A DNA stretch of 64,000 bases from the NCBI GenBank assembly GCA_963691815.1, contig OY829646.1, forward strand, positions 22,332,694-22,396,693, in the 5' to 3' direction. Below, in pieces: positions 20,050 to 34,440 of the stretch. Each line of letters begins with the position of its first letter. Positions within the stretch are counted from its first letter, which is position 1. This DNA is from Echiichthys vipera (lineage: Eukaryota; Chordata; Actinopteri; Perciformes; Trachinidae). The notes under the pieces are model-generated. The model did no database searches. It worked only from the letters and a program-made list of their open reading frames with translations, and had not been told where the DNA came from. Position numbers and translations under genes: made by a program.

Positions 20050-21257
20050 ATGTTTGTATGATCGCCACAGTATTTTAACAAGATTCCTTTCGAGGCATGT
20101 GAATAAAAGCGACTGTATCAACATCTTGAGGTCATTCATGCCAAAGTAGAAAGAAGATACAACCGATAAGAGAAACAAGACGTTCTTTAGATTCTAATTT
20201 CGTAGCACTGCAGTGTACTGGCAGGCACACAAAACATACCGTGGGTGTGTTTGTACACCATGTACATCACAGACAGAAAGAAGACAGTATAATTATCATA
20301 CTTTAAAATGTGATGCTGGTGTTGTGCAACAACACAACACCAGAATCACCTTACATAGAAACCTGTTTTTCCACCCCCAGCATTCAGCGCTAAACTTACT
20401 CTATAAGTGATAAGGACACCTGATCTGAAATCTAAATCCAGCATCTCTGCTACACTGCAGCACAACAGTCAGCTCGGATCTGTTACAACTTAGCAGGACT
20501 CCTGTTACAAAGAAAAAAAATCACTTGCAGCCATCATAAAATAAAAAAGCTCCACCCAAATGCTGCATTCCTCCCACACAGCACCATTAGTGTAGTTATA
20601 GGCTTTTAAAACATTCACCTTTTCATTGTTAAAAGGCTTATCAGATCCAAGCCCTTACCCTTTTCAATTTGCAACACAAACAACTGCTCCCCCCCTCCCA
20701 GGTCAGCTTGTGTGTGCGTGTCTGCAAGTGTGTGGACCACATGAGGAGGGAGGCTGGGTCGTGTAGGCCCGGTTAAAGGCAGGAGCGTCCTGTCCTCCTT
20801 ACGTGCTCCATGACATGAGATACAAGCCAAAACCAACTCCATAAACAGATCAGTAACCTCTAACACAGCTGCCAACTTAACAATTGAACTTTCTCTGTTC
20901 GGCCAATGAACAGAGGGATATCTGTTAGACCTGAGGCACTTCATATTAAACTTAATGAGAAACCATGAAGGACTTACCTACATAAATCCTGTGTAAATAC
21001 ATTTGGTAAGCATTCTGTCTTTTACAGCAACACATTCGCACCTGGAAGCTGCCCAGAACAAACACAGTCGGATCTCGTGGCCACTGGGGCAGATGGGTAA
21101 GTACATTGTTTAACAGCCCTGTGAATTGGCTTCCTCTCCGTAAAGTGTTCATTTTTCCACACAGATTTATACTGCATGTCCTGTGAATAAATTTATGAAC
21201 TTGCATTAAAATGTTTAACCATATTTACCTTTTTGTTTCTTTTCTGCATACCATATG

Positions 21258-21752
21258 GTAGGGCAGGGAGGTATGGACAAAATCTTCTATCCTGATACAG
21301 GTGATTTCTTGTTATCTCAATAACGATATATATTATAATGTAGCATGTTTTCTGTCAGTTTCATAAATAAATAGTCTATATGAAATAACAGCATGGTAAA
21401 GCATGCTTTTGTACAGTCCTGTGTGAATTATTTTTTTTCATTTTATTTATAACTTCAGTGCAAACAGTTTCAAGTGAAATTATAGAAAAATATAGAAAAT
21501 ATACATATTTTATTTCAGCTCTACACCGACTATGTTTACATGCATGCACAGAAATAATGTGATTCAAAAAGTAAACTGCAATCTTCAGATAATATTTCCT
21601 TTTCAGAGAAATTTTGAATTGGTGAGTGCTTGTTATTATCAATTTAGACACCATAATTGTGTATCATGATATCTTCAGCATCAGATTTTCATCATGATAA
21701 CATTCCATTGAAAGACAATCAATTATTATCTTGAATTATCGTCCGGCCCTAC
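21258..21752. repeat. Non-autonomous DNA element with GTAGGGC ends
   Basis: Left end GTAGGGCAGGG and the reverse complement of the right end GTAGGGCCGGACGATAAT form short inverted ends. The interior is AT-rich with GATATATAT and ATCATGATAAC motifs, as in a frequent fish repeat. No coding capacity. Confidence 0.5.
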
Positions 21753-21960
21753 TCTACAGCATCCTAACTGAGGACATTATAATTTGTAAATATTGGAAGC
21801 AATTTAAAAGAAATATATATGTACATTTTGTGGCTTTTATTTATCACAGGAAACAAGAGATAGAGTTTGGGAAATGACATGAAACAAAGGTCCCGCTACA
21901 TAATTGAACCAGGGACGTTGCAGTTACTTGATATGCATCTATCGACTACCAGGACACCAG

Positions 21961-22986
21961 GGGCCTCATTTATAAAGCTTGCTACGCACAAAAACCTTGC
22001 AGAAATATGCAGTGGCATAAGATTCGGGAATCAGCAATACTTGATGGAAAACACCATGAACAGAGAGCTCAGTCAACAGAGAAAAACACACATTAAGTAT
22101 AAAATAACTGGCAGCAAATGTATTTCCCACTGTGCAAAGCCTAGTTGTAGTTGTGGATAGGCTATACTAAAATAGGACTTTACTGTTGGCACGCAGTTAA
22201 GATGCAGCTTGAATTAATTATCAAGTTTACATGATGTTATTAACATGTTTAATTGAGTTTTAGAACTGCATACGTCGGCAGGTGTGTCCGTTTGGCTGAA
22301 GTTGTTAAAAAGTTTAGTGGCCAACAATTATGAATTGAAAAGGTAAATTTCGTTAGATACAATCATTTTCTAAATTCAGGAAATTATTACATTCATCTCT
22401 TTTCAGTCAAATTTGACCCTTCTGAGATCTAAAGTAGTCGATGTGAGGATCTCTCGTGTTGCAAATAATGCTCTTGAATATCATCCTTTATTTATTTTCG
22501 CACTTCATACATATTTTATAAATACATTAAGGCCTGTGATATTATTCCATTTTTTAAAATAGCCCTAAATATTTCATATGTGAATATGCTATTATTATTA
22601 TTATTATTATTTTTACTACAAATAATAACGTTGAGTGAAGTTGATTCACAGCAGCAGTTATGTTGCCATTTGCTCTCTTTATATTTATTTGAAATGCCTC
22701 AACTGAGGTTTCCAAACAACACCTTTTTGCAGTGCTCCACCTCTGAAAAGCACCTCCATTCAGACATAATTTTCCTCGCCCCAGTCAATGTAACGTCCTT
22801 ATTAAGACAGCGTCCATATTCATGAGCTATTTAGCTTATACAATTTATAGTGGATAGTGGGAGGAAAAGTGGGATGACACTGGGCGTAGATCAACCCTGC
22901 ACAATTCACCCCAGGTGGGAATTTATCGGTATTTATAAAGGAAAGATTGTGTGCAAATGTGCGCCGCACAGTTTTATAAATCTCCA
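21961..22986. repeat. Non-autonomous DNA element, GGCCTCATTTATAAA type
   Basis: The left end (CCTCATTTATAAAGCTTGCTA followed by CGCACAA) and the reverse complement of the right end (GAGATTTATAAAACTGTGCGG, then CGCACA) are imperfect inverted repeats about 1 kb apart. The left phrase is a frequent fish repeat start. The interior has no transposase frame. Confidence 0.5.
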
Positions 22987-23086
22987 CAAAAAAAAAATTG
23001 TGAAGCACATTCAGGGCTTTGTACGAAGACCATCTTTTGGGAGTATTACCTTGTACCTTGATGATACATACACATATATATAATTT

Positions 23087-26000
23087 AGTAATGTATGCCA
23101 ACAAGAGGTTGTATAACATATTTGATTGCCAGTTATTTTTTCTTCAGCAAAAATGTGATGATCAAAAACTGCAGCCTACTGCTATTATTCTAACCACTAT
23201 TATTATCGCATGTAAACGTTAAAATATAAGTTCTTTCCATTTCAGTGCTGCCATTCTTCAAATACCTCAACCTGTGCGTGTGTGCGTGTGTGTGTATGAT
23301 CATATTTAAAAGCCAGAGAGAAGTGCGTGTCACATCTGGCTCTTGTTACAGCCCCTGTGACCTGTGTGTGGTTCTGCTTCATCCCAGCCCCCATCGCTCC
23401 TCTGTGGGAGAGCAGAGTAATGACTGACTGCTGCTGGGCCTTTGCTGCTGCAGTTCCCAGGACCCCTGGCAATATGGGTGTTCACTCCTTTGCTCTATGC
23501 TGGGGATAGCCTCCTGCTGACCAGTTTGTTATTTTTTTCCACATTTGTCTTCGGGGTGAATTTTTGTTTTTTAAGGAGAACGAGTAAAGCCAGACATCTA
23601 TGTCATCCTCAGGATAAGCCTCCAATAACTGCTTTTGTCTTCTCAGGACTTTACTGCTATCACTGTGGGGCAGTTATTTGACAATATAGCAATTATTGGT
23701 TTGAACTGATGCAGCGATCTTTTGATTAATCATTTAATCTGAAAACACATACAGGGTAACAACATTTGATGGTTGAGCTGATATTAAGATACTGGCAAAC
23801 AGAGCTGAGAGAACATGTCTCTGGTGTTTCAGGCTATTTGCATCAGTATTGTTTTCCTAACTTTTGGGAGTGAAACAGAATTGATTCTATATAAATGCAG
23901 TGTCCACACTTTTAGTAACTGAAAACTACAAAAAAAATCTACCTGAAAATATTCCCTAACAAAATACCTGAAGGAGTGGCTAGAAATCCCTTATATCAGA
24001 ACATGTGGAGGGTTTGGGGACACCAATCATACCAGCTCAACGCCAAATCGGGGTAGGGGTATAAAGTGGTGGGCCAGGGGTAAAAAGTGGTGGGGCAGTG
24101 GCCCCTCCCCTACTTCCTCCCAAACTATTTTCCATGCCCTTGCTCGGTCCACACATATCGCAACCTTTATTTTGACCTCAACTACAAACCTGTAAAGTTT
24201 TGTGACTACATTTGGCAAGGTTATCGTGCCAGAGGCATAAAGTGCTTTCTACCCACTACTTCTGACACCAAAGCTCAGATGACACACATTTTCCAATTTG
24301 GCCTTCATTTTGATCTCAACTACAGACCTTTAAAGTTTTGTGACTGTATCTTGCACGGTTACGACACTACTGCGGTGACAAACTCTGTCCACAGACAGAC
24401 AGATACTCCCTGCTACAGTAGCTGTCTCCAGGACCACATTTTGTGATGTCACACACACACACACCCACACAATACCAGTGTTGCTGTCACAGCTTATAAA
24501 AAGCATTTTGAACCTAATTAAGACCGGATTGGTAGCATTTGTTCTATGCACAAGAATAGCATGGTTAAAAGGTGGAACAAATGAACGAGAGACAATTCTC
24601 TGCCCAACTTGTTTTGCAGCAGTAAGAAGTGTGTAGGCGTGATCTTATTTTGTTCCAAGAGGCTACGGCTGATAAATGACAACTGAAAGACTGAAGTTCA
24701 CTGCTCAGTTCTCATTATGCTGTCTTTATTTCTTGTTTGGCTATTTTATTTTATTATAGTACAGTATGCACACAACTGAATCATATTGACACACTCATCT
24801 TGTAAACTGTGGCACACACGTCTTTCAGGACCAGTGCCATCATCCTATTTTAGATTCATTTGAGCTGAGGATTTAATAAATGAAAATATTGCTCCCTGGA
24901 GGTTTAGGCCAATCTATGAGCTGCTTCAGAAACCAAGAGGTTGGTGAGATGCCAGATACTTACATGTCAGATGATCCAAAAAAGATTCTAATAAACTGTA
25001 TCTATAACATTGTTTGTGGTGGTAATGTTTTAGGATTTAATTTGGATGTATATCTGCTCCAAAGTCCAACACAAAAATCTGCAAAGTAAACAGAAAAGTC
25101 GATCTCTGCCGTTCATTAACTTCTGAAGAAGAGCAGCATGTACTGAGATGAAGTGAGATCTAGGTCTGTCTATTGAGAGAGAGGCCAGAGTGTAGAACAA
25201 AGGGACTGCAACACAAGGACCAAAGACGCTGCAGCGATGCGCCACTATGCTACTGATCAACCATAGCGAGATGAGAAAGGATCTCTCTCTAAATAAAAAG
25301 CCAAGCCTCCTAATGGGTCGGCACCAAAGAAGGGCCCACATCCAACTGTTCAGAATGAACTGTGTTTGCAGTGTTATCGTTAAAGCACTTCAAAGCGGCA
25401 CCAACTCTAAAGGGACATGCTACACTGACTCTATAGAGCTGCACACTTCGTTAGAGCCATCAGCTCTCATTGGCTAAAGTAGGCCACGGTACACAGAGGG
25501 GTCCATTAAAGATTAATGAAGATACTGCTCAAGTAAACCAGCTTACAAAACATGCTTAAGCATAATAAAATATTTAGAGGTGGCAATCTATATAGCTGGT
25601 GTGTTTGAGCCACGTGTTTGACTCAAGGACCCCGGAAAGGCCCTCGGGGGTATAGTAACATGGTTGAATAGAACAGTGATGCCGTTTCAATTGCTGGTTT
25701 TCAAGTCACTGTGACATATACACTTTACTGAATATCATATATGATTCAAGAGGGCAGAATCAGAATCTTCTATTTATCTTGCAAAAACGTTCTTAGGCCC
25801 GCTACGGGTGTTCTTTTGTCAATAAAGGGAATGTTTATCATATAGAGATGAACAGGCATTCGTCATATTCATAATGATTTAGTGGAGTTTGCTGACTTTA
25901 AATTATCTGTCCAGCACATCTCCCAGATATATTAAATGGGCTGTGCTTCTCCAGTTTAGCTACTGCTGTGTTTACATTAGAATATTGTAAACCTGCAAAG

Positions 26001-27132
26001 ATGCCTGCCATCTTCATACCCACAGTGTACATGCGATAAGCCAGACTAAGAGGCTACAGTTAGGTGAAGAAGCAAAGAGGCCCTGAAAGGGCTTTATGAA
26101 GGTATTGGAGAGTTAAGCTTCTGGCAGATGATTTGGTGGCAATGTAGCACAAAAAAGAGAAAAACCTGTGTGGGATTGTACAAATCATGCAGAGCAACTC
26201 ATTTCAGTCCTCAGCAGGCAGTTTCTTCTCTCATCATCTCTAGGCCAATCATATCCTGTCAGAAGATTTTCCAGCAAATTTCTTCAACCCCTCAATTTCC
26301 CCGTAGTTAATTGCTTTACTTCTACAGAGTCCAATTGTGGACTCCATACCTTCAGTTTCTCATTTTCTGGTGTTTTCCAATTCAATCTGGTTGTACTTTG
26401 CAATCAAACTTCAACTGAGAGATTGGTGAGAAATGATTCAGCCGTTATCAGGCAGAGCAGGACCAATAGTTTAGCAGAGCCTCTAAATTGAGGTGTTGCA
26501 GTTTACAGTTATACACACACAGTGAGACCTACAACAATAACCAACAAAGGTGTGCTTAAAAGCAACACCTTCATAACAAAGTAGACAGACCAGTGAATAA
26601 ACATCCTGTAATCATGCATGGCGTGATTGTTTCCAGTAGCAACACTTTTAAACAAGTCAAACACTTTCATGAATCAACAAATATTGTTTTAGACAACAAA
26701 ACCTGCCTCCTCCCGTTCTGCAAACTATATACAAACCTAATTATTTAACTGATCGATTACAATTAATTGAACAATGTTCAGTACTGACAACGCACATTGA
26801 TAAATAAATAGAGACGTTACTTACATACTACTTACTTAAATAGCAGCAGAGTCCACAGGGTGGGACTTCTATAATTATGTTACAACAAATATTGTGCACA
26901 AATGTTGTAAGTGTGACAAATAGAAATTGAAGAATGATGTTGAGTGTAATTTTATTTGCTACCTAAAAACGAAAAATTTACAAAAGGGTACTCCATCGCT
27001 GTGGGGGTGGCTTAGCATACCATAGATATAATTTATACAGAATTAGAAGTTGTTCTTAATATACATTTGAAAATATTTGCTTCCTCCGTGTATGGCACTA
27101 CTATTAGGAAATTCATTTGTACAGATAAGCCT
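23087..27132. other. No gene seen apart from a duplicated block
   Basis: Only short frames. A GT-rich patch at 23275-23297, the duplication at 24165-24366 and a (CA)n run near 24450-24472 are the only structures noticed. Confidence 0.5.
24165..24366 (+). repeat. Diverged tandem duplication, period about 140 bp
   Basis: The block CTCAACTACAAACCTGTAAAG followed by TTTTGTGACTACAT recurs about 140 bp later as CTCAACTACAGACCTTTAAAG followed by TTTTGTGACTGTAT, and the following GCAAGGTTATCG/GCACGGTTACGA also match. Probably part of an old repeat. Confidence 0.6.
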
Positions 27133-27290
27133 GTGAATGTTCTCATTCGTCCAGGTCATCGTTATCCTCAAAGCAATTTCAGTCAAAAACAACTGGACTG
27201 GTTGTTTGTCTAGGAAGACGTTTCACCTCTCATCCAAGAGGCTTCATCAGTTCATGTACGCATCTGACCAGGCTGGGACTGGTCCGAGAT
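27133..27290 (-). repeat. Retroelement-derived fragment
   Basis: The minus strand reads CTTGGATGAGAGGTGAAACG, then ACCAGTCCAGTTGTTTTTGA and GAGGATAACGATGACCTGG, phrases I recall from a widespread fish retroelement 3' region. Fragment only; family not assigned. Confidence 0.5.
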
Positions 27291-30200
27291 CAGTGCGTGT
27301 ACAGTTCACATACACAGCAACACAACATAATATACCACGCACACGTAACTTAAAAAATTAACCACACATGTCCACACATGCTACACGCTATTCTTCCATT
27401 ATACATTCTGCAGCGGCGGCCTGGGGATGGATGAATGGTTGGCAGCTGTCCGGTAATGGCAGCAACTAGTTTGCAATTCCATGCAAATATGTTCCAAAAA
27501 GCACCAAAAGACATTTGCAAATGATGTCACGTTGTGTCACTACTAAAAGGAATCTGGTAAAATATATTGCAATATATGATGTTGCCTTGCCCTATGGGAA
27601 GGAGCTTTCATTTAAAGTAGGCCTAGCCTGTAAAATAAAAGAAAACTTAAGGGAAACCCAACCAAATGTGGAAGGAAGAGATTAGAAGTCCATCCCTCCC
27701 CTGTATCCTTTGAACTACTTTCCTTTTTGTTGTGGACTAGATTAAAGTGTTCCTTCAGAGGCGTCCTTTAAGTGCACTGCTGTGTCATGTGTTACTGATA
27801 GGAGTGTCATTTCATTTTCCTTCATCAGAATTACAGATAATATCTTTTTTGCCTCTTCTTCAGTCTTGTGCTGAACAGAATATTAATCATCTTCGTTAAA
27901 AAAAAAGAAAAGAAAAAAAGGGTCCAACCCCTTCAGACAGGAAGGAAAGAAATCAGCACATTAGATAGCAGAAATAGGCCAAGATGGTGCCACGGAGTAC
28001 AGTGAGGGCACAGTATGCCAAACACAATCCTCCCTTACATGCAAAGCCCTGGGGTGGACCAGCAGAATGAGCTATGAAGGCAGTTGGCCTCTAAATATGA
28101 ACACAGAGAGTTTTATCCACCTCCAGCAACAGAAACCACTGCTCACAAGAAGGGAAGTGACAGCTTCTGTGAAGTGCCACATTTTACTTTGAAGTGAGAG
28201 TAGGAATAGATGTATTAGACAACTTATTTATTTTTCAACTTATTTTCTTCCACCTCTGGTTATGAGTAATGAAAGACGGCTTGTAAGGAAATTAGAGATT
28301 TATTTTGCATCTTCTAAACATAGCGTAACTTAAATGTTGCATCATTTTGGTATTTTCAAAAAGTAACCCATTTCATAGTCTAGGAGGAGGAAGCAGGAAA
28401 CAAAAATACTTTCATGCAAATGGGATCATCGGCAACATTTGTCCAAGGACCAGACATTTCTAAGCACCGACAGAGGCCATGCTTTCGAATATTTTAATCA
28501 GCCTATCACTGTTTAATATGTTCCTTTTCTTACAATATTAATGTTATTTCTATACGCTTACATCAGTGTGAACAGAAACATGGGAAATTCAGAACTGTCC
28601 ACAAGAGTCTGAGCTTTACAATCATACCCAGTTTATGCAACTCAAAAACGTTTAAGGTCCACGGTATGCAGAAAAAATCAAATACTCCATTTTTAGAACA
28701 GGCAAAAATAACACATTTGTACTGCATGACAAAAACTGCATGGAAGTAACACAACTTTGGCATATCTGTAAAGGGGAGACTTGTTGGTACCCATAGAACC
28801 CATTTTCATTCAGATATCTTAAGGTGAGACGAGACTCCTCTGAAAATGTCCATGGTTGGTACCAATGGATGCCCTGGGTCATCTAGTTTCAAATGATACC
28901 AATATCTTCACTCTAACTTTAAAACAGAGCCAACTACAGCTTCTTACAAACAGTAATGTTGGCCCAGATCAACACCAGTTGACGATCACTGCCTTATTTA
29001 ACAGATGCAAGTAGACTTACTTTTATCATGTTGAACACTACACTTTATCCCTGAAGCACAAGTTAAAGGTTCTTCTAATTGTGGATGCGCAGGTTTACTT
29101 CTCAATAATGCGCTACTGTCATGGGTTATTATTAAACTACAAGAATGCAAGTCATACAAAGGCTGTAAATTGCTCAACACAAGGTAGGGCCAGAAAGTAG
29201 TCCTGCAGCATTGCAAAAAACAAGTTACATATTGAGAAGCCTTTTCCCATCATCAGTAAGAGAACCTTCATGAGCTGCATACAAGATGGACAAGATAATG
29301 AAAGCCTGAGGCTACAGACAGAGAGGCACAATGTTTCACAACATATGACTTACCTAAAGAAAAAGAATCTATCTAGCCATTAAACCAGCAGTCAAGCGTA
29401 AATGATCAAGTAAAAAAGGGCTGCTTTTATTGTAGCAGTGAACACAATTGATATACTTCCAATTTAAGCCTTTGATCTTGTAGCCGTTTGATCCATTTCA
29501 TAGATTGCACTATAATGATTCTTAAGATTCATTTAACTCGTGTCAGTTCTTCTTATCAAATCACTTCTTACTACTAATCGCAGTCCCTCTTATTCCATTT
29601 ATTTAAATACCCGAGTAATCAAGGTGCAATTGAACCACATGTAGCACAAAAAATGTGAGTTCCCTGTTAAAAACTGCAGCCCAAGTCTGATGATGTGGGC
29701 AAGAAAAGGTCTTTAAAATGTAAAATAACTATCCAGAGTTGCAAGCTAGCAGTTAATACCCATTTACCAAAGTGAGAGTCAGCCGTTTCCTAATTTTATT
29801 GCTTTAACTTAGTTTTAATTATTCTCCTTGTTTTAAAATGGCCCTATAATGTAGAAGTGGGCTGGAAGTAAGAGGTCTAATCCATTTGCACACCACTTGG
29901 TCATGGCAACCTTTTACTTTTAAAAATAGATAGCCCGGTTCATTTCAGGTTCATTGTAATTAATATTCCTTACATGCATCATCGGTTGCAAAGAAAAAGA
30001 AGGGAGGATTTTTAAAAGCCATATGACAGCTTAGTAAGGGATAGGTCAAAGTGGGGGTGTAACTTAACTGAGACCGTTCGTGCATTGAGGGTTTCATGAT
30101 TTGCTGCTGTCAGAAAACGATTGCCTTTAAGTTTCCTCAATGAAACAACCAACCGACTGTCACATTGGCTAGATGGCCTTGATTGACAGATGCCAAAGCA

Positions 30201-30984
30201 ACCATAAGGATCTAGCTGACCAGCCAGTTTGTCCTAATCTTCAAAACATTGTGGAAAAAACTAAGAAAGTAATCAAGACGATTATTTTCAGGTGACAGCG
30301 AACACTCGAAAACATATGGTTTAAAACAAGTATGTTTTAAGATATACGATGACGGAGTTCACAAAAATGTGTCTACACCTTCATGACAACGTGCTGGATG
30401 CGTGACGGTGGAGGATTATAAAATCAGACATGTTTAGGGTATAGAGCGTATGGATGCCATAGTGTTAGAAGGATGAGTGAAGGCAAAATAAAAACAACCA
30501 TCATCGGAGCTGTAAAACCTGCCCAGCTGCAGTCTTTGATACTCCCCTCAAGCTCTCCTGTCTAATTCCAACACCTGCAGACACCAGCAGAGTCAGCCAC
30601 AGAGCTCAGACTCACCGTGCTTGGCCACACATAGCAACTCTCATTTACCCCTCAGCTGTAGGCAAAAAAGGCTTAACAGATTTGTTTCCCAGCTCTAAAG
30701 TGAAGGCTTCCTTTTAATCAATAAGCAGTGACATACTGTAATGCAGTCAAGGCAGTTCAGAAGGTAGGAGCCTTTTTATTTTAGTCATCACTTGTGGTTA
30801 TACCTCACCTTTCAGAGTTAATGAGCAGAGAGAATGCATCAATAACATGCCGAGGGCTTATCAGATGTGACTGCTTTAACATGTCATAAAAGGAGTTATT
30901 ACGGCGATGTCATGTTTCCAGTTCTCATGCTATATGTGGCCAACAGAAAGCCACCTGAAGCCAGTGTCTAAAGCAGTCAACTTA
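27291..30984. other. No gene seen
   Basis: AT-rich DNA with short frames only; no repeat or exon recognised with confidence. Confidence 0.5.
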
Positions 30985-31335
30985 ATAAGGGAGCAACTAA
31001 CATTTTTTTTCATAATCGATTAATCTGTTGATTATTTTCTAAAAACAGTCAATCGTTTGGTCTACAATGTCAGAAAATGGTAAAAGATGCGCATTACAGT
31101 TTCCCAAAGCCCAAGGCGACATCTTTAAATGTCTCATTTTGTGACACCAACCATCCAAACTCTAAAGATGTAAGTTTCATAATGGTAAAAGAAGAAGGAA
31201 ACCACAAACAATTCACATTTCAGAAATTGGAACCAGATTAATGTCAAATTAAAAAATCAATTATGAAAACAGTTGGCAAATAATCTTCTGTTGATTAACT
31301 TATCGATGAATCGATTAATCTTTTCATCTCTTTAC
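30985..31335. repeat. Non-autonomous DNA element with CGATTAAT ends
   Basis: Opens with ATAATCGATTAATCTGTTGA, then TTATTTTCT and GTCAGAAAATGGTAAAAGAT, and closes with ATCGATGAATCGATTAATC. These phrases belong to one of the commonest short teleost DNA repeats. No coding capacity. Confidence 0.65.
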
Positions 31336-31575
31336 TTATCAATGCATCTACATCGACATGCTCTATTCATTTTTTTATTTTATTTTCTACTTTTATTTCA
31401 GCACTATAGGAGCCTCCTCAAGTAGAGTAATAATAACATATACATATATATATATATATACACTACTATATATAACACAAAGTGATTATAATATCTGTCT
31501 CATGAATTTCTGTTTGATACTTCAAACTGACTTCATTTGGCGCCAGAAGTCTAACATATGCAAATTAGGACATAG

Positions 31576-32217
31576 CAGGGCTCCAGACTGCGACCAAATG
31601 GTCGTATTTTGCGACCAAAATATGAGAGTTTGCGGCGGAATTTTACATCTGGTCGCGCATGTGCAAACAGATCAATGTACCATATCAATGCGTAAGTGGC
31701 TAAACAGCAACAGAGTGACAGATAAGACAGGAACAATATGTAAGCACTGTAAGAAAATAGTGCCATCAGGACAAACAAACACGTAGCATAACATGTGAGC
31801 CCCCCAGCTGACGGACATAAAGCCTCCCAATGGGACGCGCTGGCTGTCTGTCGGCATCTCCCGAGCCAAGTGACAGCAGAAATTTACTTAACCAAAATAG
31901 TTTTCATGTCGGCTCCATGAGAAGAAATCAACAGTGTTTAACTGATGCATTGACTTCATTTCTCCGCTCAGAGCAGCGAGTGAAGCAGCAAGCAGCAGGT
32001 AACACACAGATTGAGCTGATCAGTCGATGTAGATACAGTTGTAGTGAGTGACGGTTGTCACACCTCTTCTAATCTTGCTCTCTGTGTAGCAGGGGCGGGG
32101 CCCTTTTAGACGGCGATTGATTGACGGTGTGTGCCCCTAAAATGTCTGGTTGCACCCCTTAAATGTTCAGTTTAGGGCCACAGTGCTCCTAGTGAAAAAA
32201 GTTAGTCTGGATCCCTG
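31576..32217. mobile_element. hAT-like short element
   Basis: Inverted ends CAGGGCTCCAGACT and CAGGGATCCAGACT match at 13 of 14 positions. CATAG flanks both sides (31571-31575 and 32218-32222); hAT elements normally duplicate 8 bp, so a 5-bp flank leaves class and exact ends slightly open. The interior encodes scraps with a CKHCKK motif, perhaps a BED/zinc-finger remnant, but no intact transposase. Confidence 0.65.
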
Positions 32218-34440
32218 CATAGGTAATGATTGGATGTTTTAGCAGCACCGGATGGATTCTATGGTTATTTCTACAGAACACATACTGGGTCAGATCAGTG
32301 ATGTGGAGGGTTGTAATTGGGGGTATTTTAACCAGTACAAAAATGTATGCCAGCTCAGGGATTTAACTTATGAAGCAGATTTAATAAGGCAAATAAATGT
32401 GTAGGTAACTAAATACCTGGAACATCTGTTTTTACTTGAGTCGATGTTTCACATTTGAGAGATTTGAAGGCTTTACTCAGCATTTATCCAGCTGACTTCA
32501 TTAAGCCTTTGTAAGACAGGCCCCTTTCTGACATTTTTCCATCTTATACGCTAAGGCTAGCTCGTCAAGCTAGCTCTGGTCGGACATAATAGTCAATTTT
32601 TCCTCCCTACAAATATCATAAAATAGTTTTAAGCAAGACCAGCCAAACCACACAGCTCCTCGTCTTCAGGGACACTTCTGTACGTACATGGGTGTAATTG
32701 CTTTGTCTGGAGTCCTCACCATCTACTGGCAATACATAGTTAAAGGATTTAAGCGTGTTGGATTACTCATCAGTCTGCATGCTGTGATTCAGAGCACAAA
32801 TAACATTCCTGGTCATGACCAGTAAGACCATGTTGGTAAAAGCAGAAAACATTTCCCTGTAAAAGTGCTGAGATCATGAAATTAAACATGTGCATGAAAA
32901 GCTGCTTGTTGTTGTCTCAGAAAACTACCCTCACATTCTTACATTGTACTTAGTATCTAAAGATCATTTAGTTCAGTGTCACACCTGCTGTAATTAATCC
33001 TGAAAGTCTAAAAGGCATAGTGTGCAATCTGCAAATTACAGCTTTATGACTTCAATGCATTTCTTCTAAATAACAAGTTGGGAGGAACAGATGATCCTCA
33101 CATGTTGTTTAATGTCCCTTGTGGTAAATAAATTGATATTTGAAGTGGCATGACATAAGTATCTAGGTTGGTTTAAATACTTTGAAAGTCTATTTTAAGA
33201 GTTTATGGCAGAAAGAAGAATCAGCAATAATATTACAGTCCAGTTCATGGTTTTGTTTTTTAGTACAAAGTACGTACATCGAACACCAAAACAGATACTC
33301 ATATACAAAAACTGTCCTGGTAACATTTTTTTTTAAAAAGCACTTATGACTGTTGAACAACAGTACAAAATACAAAGACGATTCTATATGGCTATCAAAA
33401 CAACCTCCAGTAGTCCTCCTGAAGACTAAATTAATTCTTAAGTCTTAAAAGTTTTTCAGAAGAGGATGTGACATTGTTAAAGGACAACTTGGCTTGTTAG
33501 TTTGAACTGAGGTCGAACAGGAAGTGATAAAAGGGAAAGCTCACAGAAAATTTTGCATCCACTGGACTGGAAAAATTGTGGGCACAAAAAGATTTTAATA
33601 ATCTAAACCTTTCTCAAAGTAGGAGTTGACTGAAAACAAATTTTAGCTCAACCTAACTCTTGTCAGTCAGGAGAAAAATGTTATAATGTCGTGGTGTTTG
33701 GGAAAAACATAAACTTGAGATTTTTGAGATAAAAAGCTGTGCCTCGAGTAAAGGTGGTTTTATAAAACAGGTCATCCAGATTTTAGTGCACGCCCACAGT
33801 TTCACTAAAGTTCATCTCACTCTTCCAAAGTTGACTCACCTCAAACTTTTTTTCTCCGGCTGCATTCAGTCCCTGTTGGCCACGTCTCTCTACCCACAGA
33901 TTCACAGAAATCTGGCATTTTCATCTGTTTCTTTCCAGCTTTTACACACAAACTTCAGCATAAATCTGTGCTTACGTAAGAATCCCTATTCTCACATGAA
34001 ATGTGCACACAGATCTAATCTTACTGTCCGTGTTTTGTCAACTGTTTACTCAACGCTAAAAGCACTGTGTGGTGGAACTCCAAGTCATTATCCATTTGTC
34101 TAGCCTTTGTAGATTTTAGTAATCTTTGAATTTGTTTCTAGCTTTAGTCATGTTTGTGACTGTACAGTGTAGATATGGACTATTGGCAAAAAGAAAAATA
34201 ACCAGGTTGGAAAACAAATCAATTGTTGTTACATTCATGTTTGATGAGTGTATTGGTACAAAAGCACCCTGCTTCTTGCAACACCACTGCCATGAAACAA
34301 CGCACAGGTATGTAAAAATAGCCTTTCTATGACAATGAAGCAGTGATAAGATGTTCAGTATGTGGCAATCACATAACACACTAGTGTCACAAAATAGGCC
34401 GATTATTGGTTTTCATTGTCCAGCCAAATTATTCAAAAGG
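32218..34440. other. No gene seen
   Basis: AT-rich DNA with short frames only. The 105-codon frame at 33786-34103 has no recognisable domain. Confidence 0.5.

Noticed and set aside
31358..31786. 142-codon plus frame with a CKHC motif
   Set aside because: It runs from a TA-rich stretch into the hAT-like element, so it is transposon debris rather than a host gene.
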